Shown: positions 12,248-25,700, counted from the stretch's first letter. The stretch is DNA of 64,000 nucleotides from Mactra quadrangularis (GCA_025267735.1 CM046300.1:33799322-33863321); one strand, 5' to 3'. Translations and numbers: made by a program. Notes: generated by a model not told the origin, from the letters alone.

Positions 12248-12992
12248 CAAACTCCTCACAGCGGTTACGTCACGTGTTGCTACTTTAACCACTGCCTTCA
12301 CATGAATCACGTGACGCAAGTAGTACCATGTGACTAATGTTTAAATTTAAACCAGCAATAACGGTAAGCCTAAAATGTGTGAGGCGTAATGTAGTGAAAA
12401 ATAACATTGAATGATAAAAAATGTGGTTGATTTACAAGTACTGCCAAAGAAATAAGATAAATTAAATAGAAATATATCATTATGTACCAAAATTGTTTTT
12501 ATTCATGAATAAATTACATCGGAAAGTGAGCAAGGTCGGGAATGAGCTGCGTTGTCCACCCAATAGGGTCCTTAGTCCACTTCACGCTACTTACATGATG
12601 CTTTTGTTGAGAAATCTTAAGTATTTATGATAAAATTATATGTATATAATATAACATTTATATATTAAATTACTAAAATAAGTATAATTATCCATTTAAT
12701 ATTTACTTTGCGTACCATTTTGTTATTCATGCAATTTTACGCGCTTTAGGTAACCGGTGTCAGGGTAAAATAAATCTTGTTTTTTTACAAGTTATTTATT
12801 CATACTATTAATTTTTCCCCTTTATGTACTTAGAACATCATATTTTACTAAGAGAAGACCAAACTTAGTGAAAATATTGAATTGTAAAAGAAAAGACGAA
12901 AAAAGTTTTTCGGCTCTCTGAGGGACGAATTTTACTTGAGGTGGCAGTGGTTATTGATTTGATAAAGGGAGATAACCGCTGCGGGGAGTTTG
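12248..12992. mobile_element. Long-inverted-repeat segment within the 2.2-kb element
   Basis: CAAACTCCTCACAGCGGTTA at the left pairs with TAACCGCTGCGGGGAGTTTG at the right. A second pair (TTAACCACTGCC / GGCAGTGGTTA) lies inside it, so the arms are about 50 bp and imperfect. Confidence 0.55.
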
Positions 12993-13559
12993 ATGTGTTC
13001 AATTTAATGAGATAGGTGAATATGAATAAAATAAAGTTAATTTCAAAAATGTTTGTTTTATTTTCTTATTTTGAACATGAATCAAATAAAATAAATTTCA
13101 AAAATGTTAGTTTTATTTTCATATTTGTATCACATTTTAGCAATTTTGTTATAAATTTTGTTATCTATGTCACGTCATCTTCGATGAATACTTACTTCAA
13201 ACATGCAGGATTGTATTGAAATAAAACATCAATTGGCAAAATTTAATCAAAAGATGAATATCTGTACATAAATCTTCGTATAAAGTCAATTCCCGTATAC
13301 TTTTATAAAATGGGGACGAATCGTCTAAACTCAGATATTTTGGGGACAATTTTCGTCCAAGGACGAATGTGACTGGGGACGGATCGTCGGAGAATAGTCT
13401 TGGGGACGGATCGTCTGTATACCATTTATAATACTAACTACATAAACATCAAATCTATGTTAAGCACAGAGGAAAAATGGTTTGTGCTACTTAAAAATGA
13501 CTTACAGTCAAGAAATACACTAATGGACAGGACCCCCCCTGTCCCCCCCTATCCGCCTG

Positions 13560-14548
13560 AGCCATCTACAGATAGAATACCCCATTGTTTACTTCATATA
13601 CTTGTCACTTGAGCAAGAAACTATATCCTGAAGGCTGAACTTAAGCTCAGTATTAGGGTCCAGAAAGTGGACTTAAAAGTTCATATGAACAGTCAGAACT
13701 TTCATGATCAAGCTTAAATAAACAAGTATAAATTAATTAATTTCTTAACAATAAAAACAAACCTCTTGCACATCACAATTTCGCGCAACTTTGCTATTGG
13801 GTTTCCCAAATTCATACAATCTGATTGGTTGATACAGCTAATCTCATGACGTCAGGAAAATATAAAAACCATACAAACCGGTTTCGTTCCGTATCACGGA
13901 AAACACTCCAAAAGCACGTTGGTGCCAATTGTCACAGGTTCTGAAGCATATAACATACATCTTCTCAGCTAGATGAAGGATGTGTTGACATACTGGTCAG
14001 CAAATATAGACAAAAGTCGCACATATGTAATAAAATAGAGAGACAAGACATGAGCCTACATTCACACGTGCACAGATGGAGAGCATGGTGGACTATGTGA
14101 AGATGTGCTCCAACATTTTAATCAAAAATGCATATAAAATGGCAATGACAACCATAATGAAGTAATGCAAAATAAACAATGGAAACATGTGAACAATAAC
14201 AAAACTTACGTACCTGCAAATATAAGCAAAATATGCAACCATTTAATAAAATGTAAGACGTACACGACGAAAGAAATCATACTAATTCACGTGCATTGTT
14301 TTGTGCTTAATGCGCATGCGTGTTGTAAGAGTAAAAAGAAAACGACTCAATGCAGCATCGTTGTCGTCACTTGACGGTGAAATGAAAAATTAATGAGATT
14401 TTAACCTAAAAGGAGGGCGTGATAAATTAATGGATAATGATTAAAGATAAATCATTATAACCAAAGAAATAAATACCTTTCATACATGTACGTATAGCTA
14501 AGGCTCTTTGGAATGACATCGCTTATAGAATTGACATTATAAATTTGG
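13560..14548. other. No gene recognised apart from the promoter-like cluster
   Basis: Holds the CCAAT/CRE/TATA cluster. The frame at 14165-14374 is low-complexity with no family match that I can see. Confidence 0.45.
13823..13867 (+). promoter_or_regulatory. Promoter-like cluster: inverted CCAAT, CRE, TATA
   Basis: GATTGG at 13823, the full palindromic CRE TGACGTCA at 13847-13854, and TATAAAA at 13861-13867, in the usual order and close together. A start near 13,890 would be expected. The next gene on this strand is FCSK, 2.7 kb on, whose first coding exon begins with an acceptor, so an untranslated exon here is possible. It could equally be the promoter of a mobile element. Confidence 0.35.
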
Positions 14549-15641
14549 TCATTAAAATGAGGTAATTAAAAGTTAGTTAAAATCGAAAAAAAGCGAGCGT
14601 TTTATGTTGTTGTTGTTTTCTTAGAAAATGTAGGTAAATGAATTAAACTTTCAAGTAACTTTTCAAGAGTGACCTACCCTACAACAAGTTTTCTTACGAA
14701 AAACAAGACAAAAATTAATCAGTGGTTAAACATTTTTTCCATCCAATCATAAATTAATAGGCTTGTGTTTTGTTAATTTTTGAATTGTTGCTTTTATTTT
14801 ATATCATTTTACGTGTTTAAAATACTTGTATACCTAATACTTTTTTTCCAAAGGAATCGAAAAATGTGATTCTTCGGCGGATTTCCACGTTTTGGATCGT
14901 CCCAACAACCATTCTTGTAAATCCACTGAAACGTCCGAAAAACTCACAACAACGCTGAATTTCAACACAATAAACTAAGCCTCTTATTTAAAAAAAAAAC
15001 GTATCATAAACCGGCTTTTTTGGATGTTAAATCGGATAATTTTCTCATTGCATTCGGTGATTTTATACAAGTTACCAAGTGTATTTTTTTATAAATTCTC
15101 GGCATTTACATGATGAAATTGCTGATTTTTTGTAAATCAGGATTTTATCCATTCTCGTTCCTTGAAGGATACCTCAATTATAGCGCTCAATATTTCCTTG
15201 GTAGTGCCCAAAAGTGCTTAAAATGTAATGATAATTTACCAAATTTTAGCTTCATTTTATCCTTTTAAAGTGTGTTCAAAAGTGCTCAGATTTACACATT
15301 TGACATGCAAAAATTCAAAAATTTTCCACATCTTCGGGAGGGGATACCGCTCCCGTACTAACTCACATGAATGCATATTCTTTATTTATGAATATTTATT
15401 AAAAGCTAATCATTCACATGAATCTGAATTGTTACGCATTGCATCACTTTTCTACACAAAAAAACGATAATTAACCTAGTTTTAGCTTCATTTAATTTGT
15501 TTAAAAGAGCATTTTAAAGTGCTCAGATTTGCACCTTTGACATGTGAAAAACTGGAAAATTTCTATCCCATCGGGAGGGGGTACCCCTCCCGAACCCACC
15601 CCCTGTGCCCCCAACTTACGACCCTTCTGGATCCGGCCCTG
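14549..15641 (+). mobile_element. CAGGGCCGGAT element, copy 1, left end missing
   Basis: About 1.1 kb closely matching 60930-62146. Ends ACCCTTCTGGATCCGGCCCTG. Contains GGGAGGGGGTACCCCTCCCG, a perfect palindrome. An 80-bp segment present in copy 2 is missing here. No clear ORF. Confidence 0.85.
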
Positions 15642-16613
15642 TGAAGGTTATATGATGTCAGATGCTGAATCTTATAAAGTGTTGCATTTTTGGAAATTGT
15701 TTTCATTTTATCAAAAAACATATTTAAATGTATTAAAATAATGAATCTACAAAAATAATCATTAAAATTCAAAGATTGTAGTTATTTTCTTTTGTCTCCA
15801 AACTTTTGGTGGGTACTCTATATGGCTACTGTATTTAAAGTGCAAAGCGTGGTATGATGCTGTATGATACGATTTCGTGTGTCATATTCCTTGTATTTAG
15901 TCTCTAGTATTTTCTCTAAGATAAACTAGTTTAGCAGCTACAATGACAAACTTAAATCGATCATATTATTAAAAGATATCAATATTTGTTACTTTACTAT
16001 ATCGACTCGGCCAGTTCCCGGAAAGTTACGGTCGAAAATCTTCGTTATACCTAACCACAACAAAACTGATGACGTAGAGCACAACCAGTTGCTGATAAGA
16101 AGTCTGCTACACAGGTAATATGTGAAACTTCAGTTATTTTCTCCCATATTTGGTCACTAATGTTGTCATGTGTTTGTCTTGAGCTTATATTCGCCTTGAT
16201 GTAACAGTTGCATAAATTTGACTTAAATTGCGCGTTTTGCATTAGAAAAAGAGGTGAAAATGTTGACTCTAAATTGACTAATGTTTTATCAGTTGTTTAT
16301 CATAATCTTTATCGCCATGTGTGGACACACAGAGTGGCAAGCAGCATAGCTAAAGTTATATTTGTAACATCTGTGAACAATTAACTCCTGATAAGAAAAC
16401 CATTGCATTGTTACTGTAAACAGAAATTATATAGTTAGCAAGTTTCTATTGACATAGCTTATGTTTATTATTGTATGTACAAACCGACAGTAAATAAAAT
16501 TTGTATTTGTATTTGACAATTGGGGTAGAAATACTCACTGTACACGGATAGAAATTCTGCAAAAGTAGATTATAACTTTAAATTAGTTATATATTTCTTA
16601 TTTGTTTTATCAG
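15642..16613 (+). other. Upstream region of FCSK
   Basis: No ORF of note. A less AT-rich patch at about 15,995-16,080 includes GATGACGTAGAG (CRE half-like) and is a second candidate place for the FCSK promoter or untranslated exon. The coding exon's acceptor at 16,613 shows at least one exon lies upstream. Confidence 0.35.
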
Positions 16614-16711
16614 TGTGAAAACAGAATAAAATATGACACCACCAGCTGTGAAGTGGACAGCCATTGTGATAACTTGTCCAACCAAAGCATGGTCTCAAAC
16701 ACTACAAAAAG
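16614..16711 (+). CDS. FCSK: FCSK exon 1 (5'UTR end plus start codon)
   Basis: The acceptor TTTTATCAG ends at 16613, so this exon probably follows an untranslated exon upstream. In-frame TAA at 16627, ATG at 16633; encodes [20 protein letters not shown] and on to LQK, then one base of the next codon before GTATAA. The coding part is 16633-16711. Confidence 0.88.
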
Positions 16712-19700
16712 GTATAATATTTTGATATTGTTAATGCTTAGCAACACATATTTTCAATTTGTTAGCTGGAGCTCTGTCAGCCAGGATTTACTCTCAGACA
16801 CTGTTAGAGTAGCTGAACATGTCTTGACATAATAAATTGCAAGTTGATGGTATTTATCTTCATTTCATCACCAACATTGAGGAGAAATGTGTTAATGTAA
16901 ATGTTGAAAGAATTGATGAAAAGGGGAATATAATATGAAATGACTAAATCATATTTTGTACATATTTCTGCTTACTGTATTTCTAATGTAAATATTCTTA
17001 AAATTGTTTTGTAACTAAGTTATTTGTATTGTATGTCATTGTTTTTGTCACATGACTTAATAGCACTATATAATGTATATAATATTTTACAGAGCTTGAA
17101 ATCAAACAATCAAAAGGATTTATAGACAAGGATGTATTTCTACTGGCTGTGGAGGACCCAAAGACTAATGTTGGAAGTGGTGGTGCTACAGTGAATGCAT
17201 TACTTACAGTAGCTGAATATATCAGTGCACAAAGAGGATTTTCTGTAATTAATATTTTTTATCATAATTGTAATAGAATGAAGAAAAGATAAGTGCCTGA
17301 TGGAGGAATGAAACCCATGACCTCCTAGAAGCTAGCAAGTCAGCTAATGCAATCAGGCTGATGAATCATGAGTATGACATACAAATAATTAAAACATTTA
17401 AAGCTGAGCTACAATCCTCATAATTTTTAGCCGGATTTTTCAATGAAAAAATTCAGCTAATAGTTTGGCACAACACGGGCGGTTGGGCAGGCAGGTGTCG
17501 GGTGTCGTTAACAATTGTGTTAAAGTTTCCAATTTAGCATATATCTCTGTCATTTATTATCAGATCTTTATGAAACTTCATACAATGATAACATACCATG
17601 TGATGAACAGAATTAGAAAGTAACCACAACTCTACCTGGCTTTATTATGGATTATTTCCCTTTGTATTTTTTTCGTTTTTAAATCTGGCTTTTATGTGGT
17701 TTCCACATTACATTTCTTGTTTATATTAAACTTGTATTTTTGTGTTAACAATGGCATTATGTCTAGATCTTATTATGAATACTAAAAATATCCAAACATT
17801 TTATAATTAATGTCTTATTTTATAAACTTTAAAAGATATTCAGCCTTTTTTCCTATTCTTTTCAAACAATACACAGCATGTATTGTAAGTGAACTTATAA
17901 AATGATTATCTTACAATGTTGTACTATATTGTGGTTAACTTCAGTAACCTCGTAATTTTATTGATATATTTCAGGTCCTTGATTCCAGTGTGTTAGAAGA
18001 TTCATACATATTGATTTTACATCATGTGAGTAGACATATTAATTCTTATAGTTCTAAACTATTTGATAAATATATATTGAATATGTTTAAACAAATTTTT
18101 TTTTCTCATATTATTTATGGACTGTTTTCACTTGTTTTGTGTGAATGTGTTGAGTATTTTTTATCTTATATTATAACTTTATCCAGTGATGTTTTTCATG
18201 ATTCTATTGATATTGTATGGACAAACTTTCGTCTTCTTTATGCCTTGTACATCAAGTTTTTCATTTATTTCTTACATATTTGAATTATTAAATATTTATA
18301 TGTCTTATGTGTCTTTTATAAAAAAAGCTTTTATTTGATACTATGATTGTTCTAGAACTCAATAAAGGGGCTGGAAGAGCTTGGTAAAAGAGCTTGTTTC
18401 ATTATTGTGATGCAGATTTAAAGAGAACTGTGTTTCTATGCTAGTTTATAGTTAACCCAGATTTTGAGAGTTTTGGGTGTGAAGTAGAGTAGGTTGACAT
18501 GGAGGGAAGAAAAAGGTTTTAGTGCCCTACAATCACAATCTGTATAATATAATCGTGTCATTACAGGGTTGCTCTTATGCCTATGATCCATGTGGAAGAA
18601 TATTTACAACTATGCCTGTTAAAATGAATGGTAAAGATAGTGATGGCCTTGTGTATATGCTTGATCTAATGTTGAAAATGATCACTGAAAAGGTAAAAAA
18701 TCCTACTCATTTTACTCATCTGTGTTCTAATGTTAGTTCAACACTTACTTATTTATCTTGATTATCATTGAAGGGATTCGCTTGAAACTTGACACATGTT
18801 TACAGGGATACATTTTGATGTCATAACTAAATTAATTTATCCCATGACTCTATCAGGAGCTTTTATGTTGTTTATTTAAATCGTTAATCAATGAAAGAAA
18901 TCTACTAAAACTTCAGGCTTGCAAATAAATATTGTTTCAACTTTTTATTTAATATCATGTACCTGGAAAAGAGTTGTAGGCTGTCCATAGACTACTTTTA
19001 TTTGCCTTTATTATAAAATGGAGCCCCAAGAATTCTTGAGTTGTTATCCTTTCATTGCTTGCTTAAGTTAATGACTGCTATGGATTCATTTAAATGCTTA
19101 CTGGAATGAAAATTATGTTAGAGGAAAGTGCCACAAATGCGTAATGAAAATTTATCATCCTGCCTAGTTAATTGTAAAATTGAATTTATAACTTAGTTAT
19201 TCAGTTTATATTTGGATTTCTGCTTTTAAGTTTCTCTGATTCAATCTGCAATAATTTTCATGCTTTCCATATTTTTGTATTGTAATATGCTATTGGTTAT
19301 TTTAGATTGCTGTAAAATCCTCCCCTGGTGTATGGGTCAGCAGTACTGACATGATTCTTACACTTCCTTATGATGCAGGTATTAGCTGTTTCTTTAAATA
19401 ATCCCAATGTCTGTTACATGCAGCCAATATTATTCTAGAATTTACTTGAATTCCTTAATCTCATTTTTAAATTCTCTAGTGACTCTAATATACATTTTTA
19501 GATTAAAATTTTATGTGTTATGATTGATTACTATGACAAACCTTATCATTAGCCAAATTTTATTTGAAAATAGTCCTTATAGCAAAGGCTAGAAAGAAAG
19601 AAAGAAAAATGTCCCTATATTAAAACTCCCTATATATTATTTAGACCATTAGATTTGATGGTCTTTTTTTACAATTTCAGTCACACCATCTATCAGTACT

Positions 19701-22700
19701 TTGATTTAACTATTACATTTGTATAATTATTTTCAGAGATACCATGGGAAGAATGTAATGTATGTGCCATCACTGTGCCATCAACTATTTCATATTGTAA
19801 AAATCATGGTGTGTATAAACTGGATAAGGATGTAAGTACTTACATTAATTCAAACCTATTTGGCCAGTTATCTATGGAAATCACTACCTGGTATTTTGTC
19901 CACTGGTACCCTTTTTACACACTCAAAAATGATGAGTATGTGATGTCAAGGGTATCAGGGGGGGCGGTGCTAGTTATTGATATGTTCTGGAAACTGGCCA
20001 ATTGTAAATGATTGTTATGAAGTTATTTTTCTACTTTTCAATAACTATAGCAATCTTTTCAGCTCATGAAAATTATAAATTGCTTTTGACATAACTTATC
20101 AGTCAAGTTACTTTAGATTTTTCCAAACAAATTACAGCTAATGTTGCTTTCTTCATTTTCAATGTCAATGTAACAGGATATTTTGTTAGGTTTTCAAAAA
20201 TTACATATCTATATCTTGGTACCTACTTTCGTCAAATTGTATTATTGATGCCAACTTTTCAGGGGTTTGTTGAAGATATTTTGTATAAAGAAACAGTGAA
20301 GAATTTAGAAGTTTGTGAAAGAAAGGATGGTTCTGTTCCCATGGTAACTATAGCTTTATTTTGATATCACTATATTTAGATAGCAATCTTGACTTGAACA
20401 CATTTATAACTTATGATAAAGCCCACCCCCCGCCTTGCTAGCTCAGTCAATAGCACACAAGTCTACTGCTGGAGGATTTGTGGGTGTGCTTTTGCAGAGC
20501 TTTGTCATGAAATAATTTCTACCACCGTTTTCCCTTCTTCCACTGATCTAAATCTTTAGGGCATTTATCAGTCACTGACAGAAGTATACATGTACTTAGT
20601 AACTGGTTAATAGCTAAATTCAGAGATTTAGCCTTTCCAAGAAAAGTGAGTAGGTTGACTGAAGTTCGTAATATAACCTATACAATGTGTTGCTTCAGTG
20701 TTAAACCCTATAAAAATGTATGATATTTATAATTAATGTATTTATGTATTTTATTTCAGGTTTGTGGTATGGTATATTTTTCTGCTGAAGTATCAAAAAC
20801 CTTACTTACTTTCTTCACTAAACCACCACTTGATGCATGTACATACTTTGGTGTAGACAGTGGGGAATCACCTATCAAGGTAAATTATGAAATATCTCTC
20901 AATGGTTACATTTTATTTGGTAATTTTATAATTGAAATTTGAAATGTTTGCTTATTCCTCAGTTTGTTTCCATTTCTGGCTCTGATATTTTCGAGGTTTC
21001 AAATGGAACTTATTGAACCTAAGCTAGAATCTTCATACTTACATCAGATGGGTTTATCCATAAGCACAAAACAGGCCCCTGTGTGAGTTTTACAAGTTTA
21101 AAATTTTATATTTAGGATATTTTACTTTATTTTCAAAAATTAAAGTTGAATATTGTATGAATTATAAATAAAATGATAACTGATATGGGAGGTTATACCC
21201 TTCCATGAAAATTTGACAATAATACCTATTTTCCTCCATTAATAAGATATATGGAGAAGTTTCCAGCCTTGTGGAAGGGTAGGTGAGTACTGGTTATAGA
21301 TATGGGAAGTGTCTATGAAAGGTAGGTTAGGTGTGCTGACCACTGTAAAATAACCTAAAAATTGCATTGACAATTAAACCCAGTAAAATTTTTATCATTT
21401 TATCACTTGTCATTACTATTTAAACTGTGGTGAAATAAATGATTTTTTGTTCTGGTCTGTTGATTATTGACATTATACTTTCAGTTATCCTTATTCTTTG
21501 ATGTAATGTTACCCATGTGTTCAGGTGTTAATGCTAGAGATTTTAGATCTGGTGCTCGTAGCGGTAGCTATGGTAAAGATGTTGCTATTGGTGATATAAA
21601 AACAATGAGAATGGCTAGAAATATCCTGTGGGAGGATCTTCATAAATATAAGATAAAATCTTGTAAGTCTGTTAATTGTATCATCCATTCTAAACATAAA
21701 CTGTAAAAAACTCTATTATTAGACATACAATTCATTGCAGTTATTGGTGTGTTGGCTTTGCGCAGGAAATTGTTCAGCTAATAAACAGAAGATTATTGAT
21801 ATTTTTAAGATATGATTGATGACTTAAAATTCAGGAATATTGATTTACAGGTACAAAGTAATGTTAAACCTCAATGAGTATTAGTCCATAGCATATGTAT
21901 GACATGTCTGTTTATAAAATGACAAATTGTGAGTGTAAATAAAGCTGCAAAAATGCACTAAAATCATCTGTTCAGTTTCTTACAGTGTAGATTTTTCTAC
22001 ATAAAATCACTTTCTTTTTACAGTTGTGTGTCAATTTGCTCTAAAATTGTCTGTATCAGAAAACTACTTAACTGCATCCAAAATATTTTTGTACAATTTA
22101 GGAGTCTTAGAAAAATTGATATTTAAGTTGAATTCTGTTAACAAACAGCTTAAAACATTGATAGTATGATTATTTCTAGGTATGCTTGAAGATGGTATAT
22201 GTATATATCCTCATAATATTCAAGAACATAAGAAGATTATCATAGAAAGATTAATGAAACCATGTTTTACTGAAGGTGTATATCTATGGAATAGTATTAC
22301 ACATGCACATTTACAGGTCAGGTTGAGTTACAATGTGAGATGTTTTATCTACTATTGTTCTTTTCTCTCGACTAAAAACTTGAATAATTTCATCGTGACT
22401 TTGTGTGTTGATTCTTTGTCATATGACAATTATGATATTGCAATAGATCTTTCAAGATGACAAATGGCTTAGCAGTTTATTGCCTTCTTGCTGAGTCAGC
22501 ATTGCCTTCGTATTTATATATGAGAAGGTATTCAGTCACCGTGAAATTGCTGGAATCATAATGGTGAGTAGATTGACTCACTGTTAGTATATAACCTATA
22601 CAATGTGTTGCTACAGCCTTAAACCCAACAAATAGATTTATTCTATGCAATTTTTAGATTTTTTAGAAAAGTGGGTACTTTTGTTTGTAATGGTTAGTAG

Positions 22701-25700
22701 AATGACTCACTGTCTTTATATAACCTATACAATGTGTTGCTATGGTGTTAAAGCCAACCATAACGACTCCATGTTTGTTATATGTTTCAGAATGCAGACA
22801 AAGTAGATGCCACATGTACTGTAATCAACAGTGTTATAGGTAGTGATGTCAATATAGGATCTAAATGTATTATAACACATTGTAACATACATGGTAAAGT
22901 TACTATAGGAAAAGATTCTTTTATATCAGGATTAGTCACCGACACTGAGGTATTGATTTGATGATATTTTTCTTCGTTGATTTATGATTGACTTTTCTTT
23001 CACTGCATGAGCTCATAAAACATATTTTCAAGATTGGTTTTACCACAAGTAAAAATATCATTTTTTGAACTCACAAGTTGAAATAAAAAAAGATCTTACT
23101 CCAAAATTGATGTATATTCTGCTTCTTTCATGCTTTGTTTTGTGTTTGTTTAGAGATATTCTTACATAAATGTAACATGATGTCATCACTTCTCTTTGCT
23201 TCAATTAAGTTTACATGAACTTACTGTGACTTAGTACACTTTGTACATTATGTTACCTTCTATGAATTAAGATTATTGTTTTTATTTTGTATTTGTTTTT
23301 GGGTTTTTTATGGTTATCATTGTTATTTATTATTATTATTGTTGTCATTACCGTTGTTATTATTATTATTTTTGTTATTGTTATTAATATAAATATTATT
23401 AACAATAATTTTCATCATTATTATTATTATTATTATTATATACTCCATTCGTATAGCGCTCTTTTCATATTGAAAATATGTTCAAAAGCGCTTCACAATC
23501 CTATGCATAATTAGGAAATACAAGTTAAAATGAAAATGGTTAAGAGATGATAAAATATAAAATAATATAAATGAAGACTAATATAAAACTAAGAATTAGT
23601 GATCAATAAAGTGCTCATAGTAGTTAAATAAAAAATATTATCATTATCATTTTTATTATTACTATATAAATGTATCATCTATTTGTTTGTTGTCTGTATA
23701 TTTCAGTTAAGTGAAGCAGTAACATTTGCAGAGTCTATTATAGTACAATGTAACAGTATATATGTACCAATGTTAGGTAAATCTATAGCTGTAACTACTA
23801 CACATGGTAGATTTGATAATATACAGGTTAGTTTTCAGGGGCAGATCCAGGATTTTTTTCTAGGGGAGGTCTGAAGTTTTTTAGAGGGGGGGGGTCTGAA
23901 GTTTTCTGGGGGGGGGGGGTCCAAACCACGATCACATTATTCACATTTTGCAGAAAAAAAGCAACATATTGATAATAAAAACTACATAAGCATTAAATCT
24001 ATGTTAAACACCCAGAAAAATTGCTTCATACTACTTAAAAATGACTTACCAGCAAGAAATACACTAATGGACATGTACATTTTCCAAATTCTAGGGGAGT
24101 CCGGACCCCCCTTGACCCCCCGCTGGATCTGCCCATGGTTTTTGATAAACTCTATCTAGAATTCAAATATTTAGGATTTTACTGCAGTAATAACAAACTT
24201 TCAATGTTACAATGAAGATATGGATATGAAAGAACTGTGTGGTTTAACCATGTTTTGTGCTTTACATCAACTATGTGGAAAAAAACACTTTGCACCACCT
24301 GTGCACTGATGAAAAACCATTTAGGTCTTATATCAATCAATATTAATAATATCTGGCCTTATGTACTTTACTTCCTTAATATCCAATGTCCTAAAATTGA
24401 CTTAAAAATCCATAGAGTTTAAGCTATTTTTATTTTGTATCTTGTGTCTGTGTTCCAAATCTACTGGGGTGCATATTATCAAGCATCTTTCGATCTATTG
24501 TAGTCCTAAATCCTTCTATAATGTATTGTTAAATTATTGTAAAAGTTTTGATAATACGCTGCCCTGATTTCCGGAGCAAAACTGAATATTTTTTAAAAAT
24601 TAACTTCAAAAGCAGTCTTGTGAACCTCTATTTAGTACTATGTTAGTTGTGAATGTATGAAGGAACTTTTGGAAGACAGTGTCTTTAGAAACTGGTAAAT
24701 ATGTGATTTTTTACCCAATTTAACGAAGTTGCGCCGCTCTATGTCACTTGTTGTTGCAATATTGTCTGTAGAAAATGCTTAAGTATAAAGATTTACTTTT
24801 TTCTGCCAAACCATTAGCATACTTCCAAAAAGTATCCGTGTTTAAAATTTCATTACAATTAGTGCACAAATAGAACAGTTATAAAACCTGTCGGGATAAT
24901 TTTTTAACAGCCCTCGTATATATTGTGTATTTTGAATTTGTAGGCACCATATTGGAAGAGTACTAGTAGCTTTTGTAATGATCCATGGGTATTTATGATG
25001 AACAGAACTGGTATTATAAAGGAAGATTTATGGGGCCAAGAAACAGTAAGTTATATTGTTTATTTCTTTTACTTTGAGAAATGTTGTTATTTGCAGATAT
25101 TATAATACTTTTAGGGCTTGGCAATAACTTTAGAGGTAGATAGCCCAGTACCACTACAAACTATAAATTTTATTTGTTTATAATGTTTACATGCCCAAAC
25201 AAAATGGTACTCATTTAAAATTTGAGGTTGATAAATATATTTTGGTTGCCCTATCAGACAACTTGTGGCTGAAACTTGTTGCCCGAACCCAATGTTTGGT
25301 TGTCATGGCAATCTGACGACCCTTTATGATGATTCCTGTACTTTTTATCTTTATTAGAGTCAAACTATAGGTCTAGATTAAACATTTCAGGAATGTCATT
25401 TGTTTAATTGATATAATGTGTACCACTATTGAAAAGTTACATTTTTGTTACTTGTACACTACTGGGGGTTAGATGGTTTGAATTGCTGATAGTTAACCAT
25501 AAATAAATTAAAAGTTAGAAGTTAAAGTATCAATTAAATGGTAAAGGCTTTTAATTTTTGTCCAGCAAAAGCTTATTGATCCTGAGTACAGAAGTACTGT
25601 AGTGAGTATTTAAATCAGCAGGATTATTGTATGAACCATAGACAGTTGAATAGAATTTCAGAATATCACTGTAAAAGGTGGTCACAGGGGCAGGGTTTTA

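Larger units (their letters stand above)
11206..13423. mobile_element. 2.2-kb non-autonomous DNA transposon inserted in the above
   Basis: Terminal inverted repeats CAGACGATCCGTCCCCA start at 11212 and end (complement) at 13417. ATTTATAA flanks the insert on both sides (11198-11205 and 13424-13431), an 8-bp duplication as in hAT elements. No transposase frame was seen; inside are a 420-bp repeat (about 11500-11910) and a second inverted-repeat pair (12248-12992). Confidence 0.75.
11078..13559. mobile_element. CAGGGGCAGATCC element, copy 1, split by a 2.2-kb insertion
   Basis: Left part 11078-11205 (AGGGGCAGATCCAGGATTT, a 13-G run, CACATTTTGCAGAA) and right part 13424-13559 (CTACATAAACATC, TACTTAAAAATGACTTAC, C-runs) match, in order, the unbroken copy at 23836-24137. 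Confidence 0.85.

Noticed and set aside
16602..16832. 76-residue frame starting at 16602 as the FCSK start
   Set aside because: It is in a different frame. The family-like WTAIVITC peptide is in the frame of the ATG at 16633, and splicing from 16711 restores KELEIKQ.
23287..23514. Hydrophobic 75-residue membrane peptide
   Set aside because: It is the translation of an ATT microsatellite.
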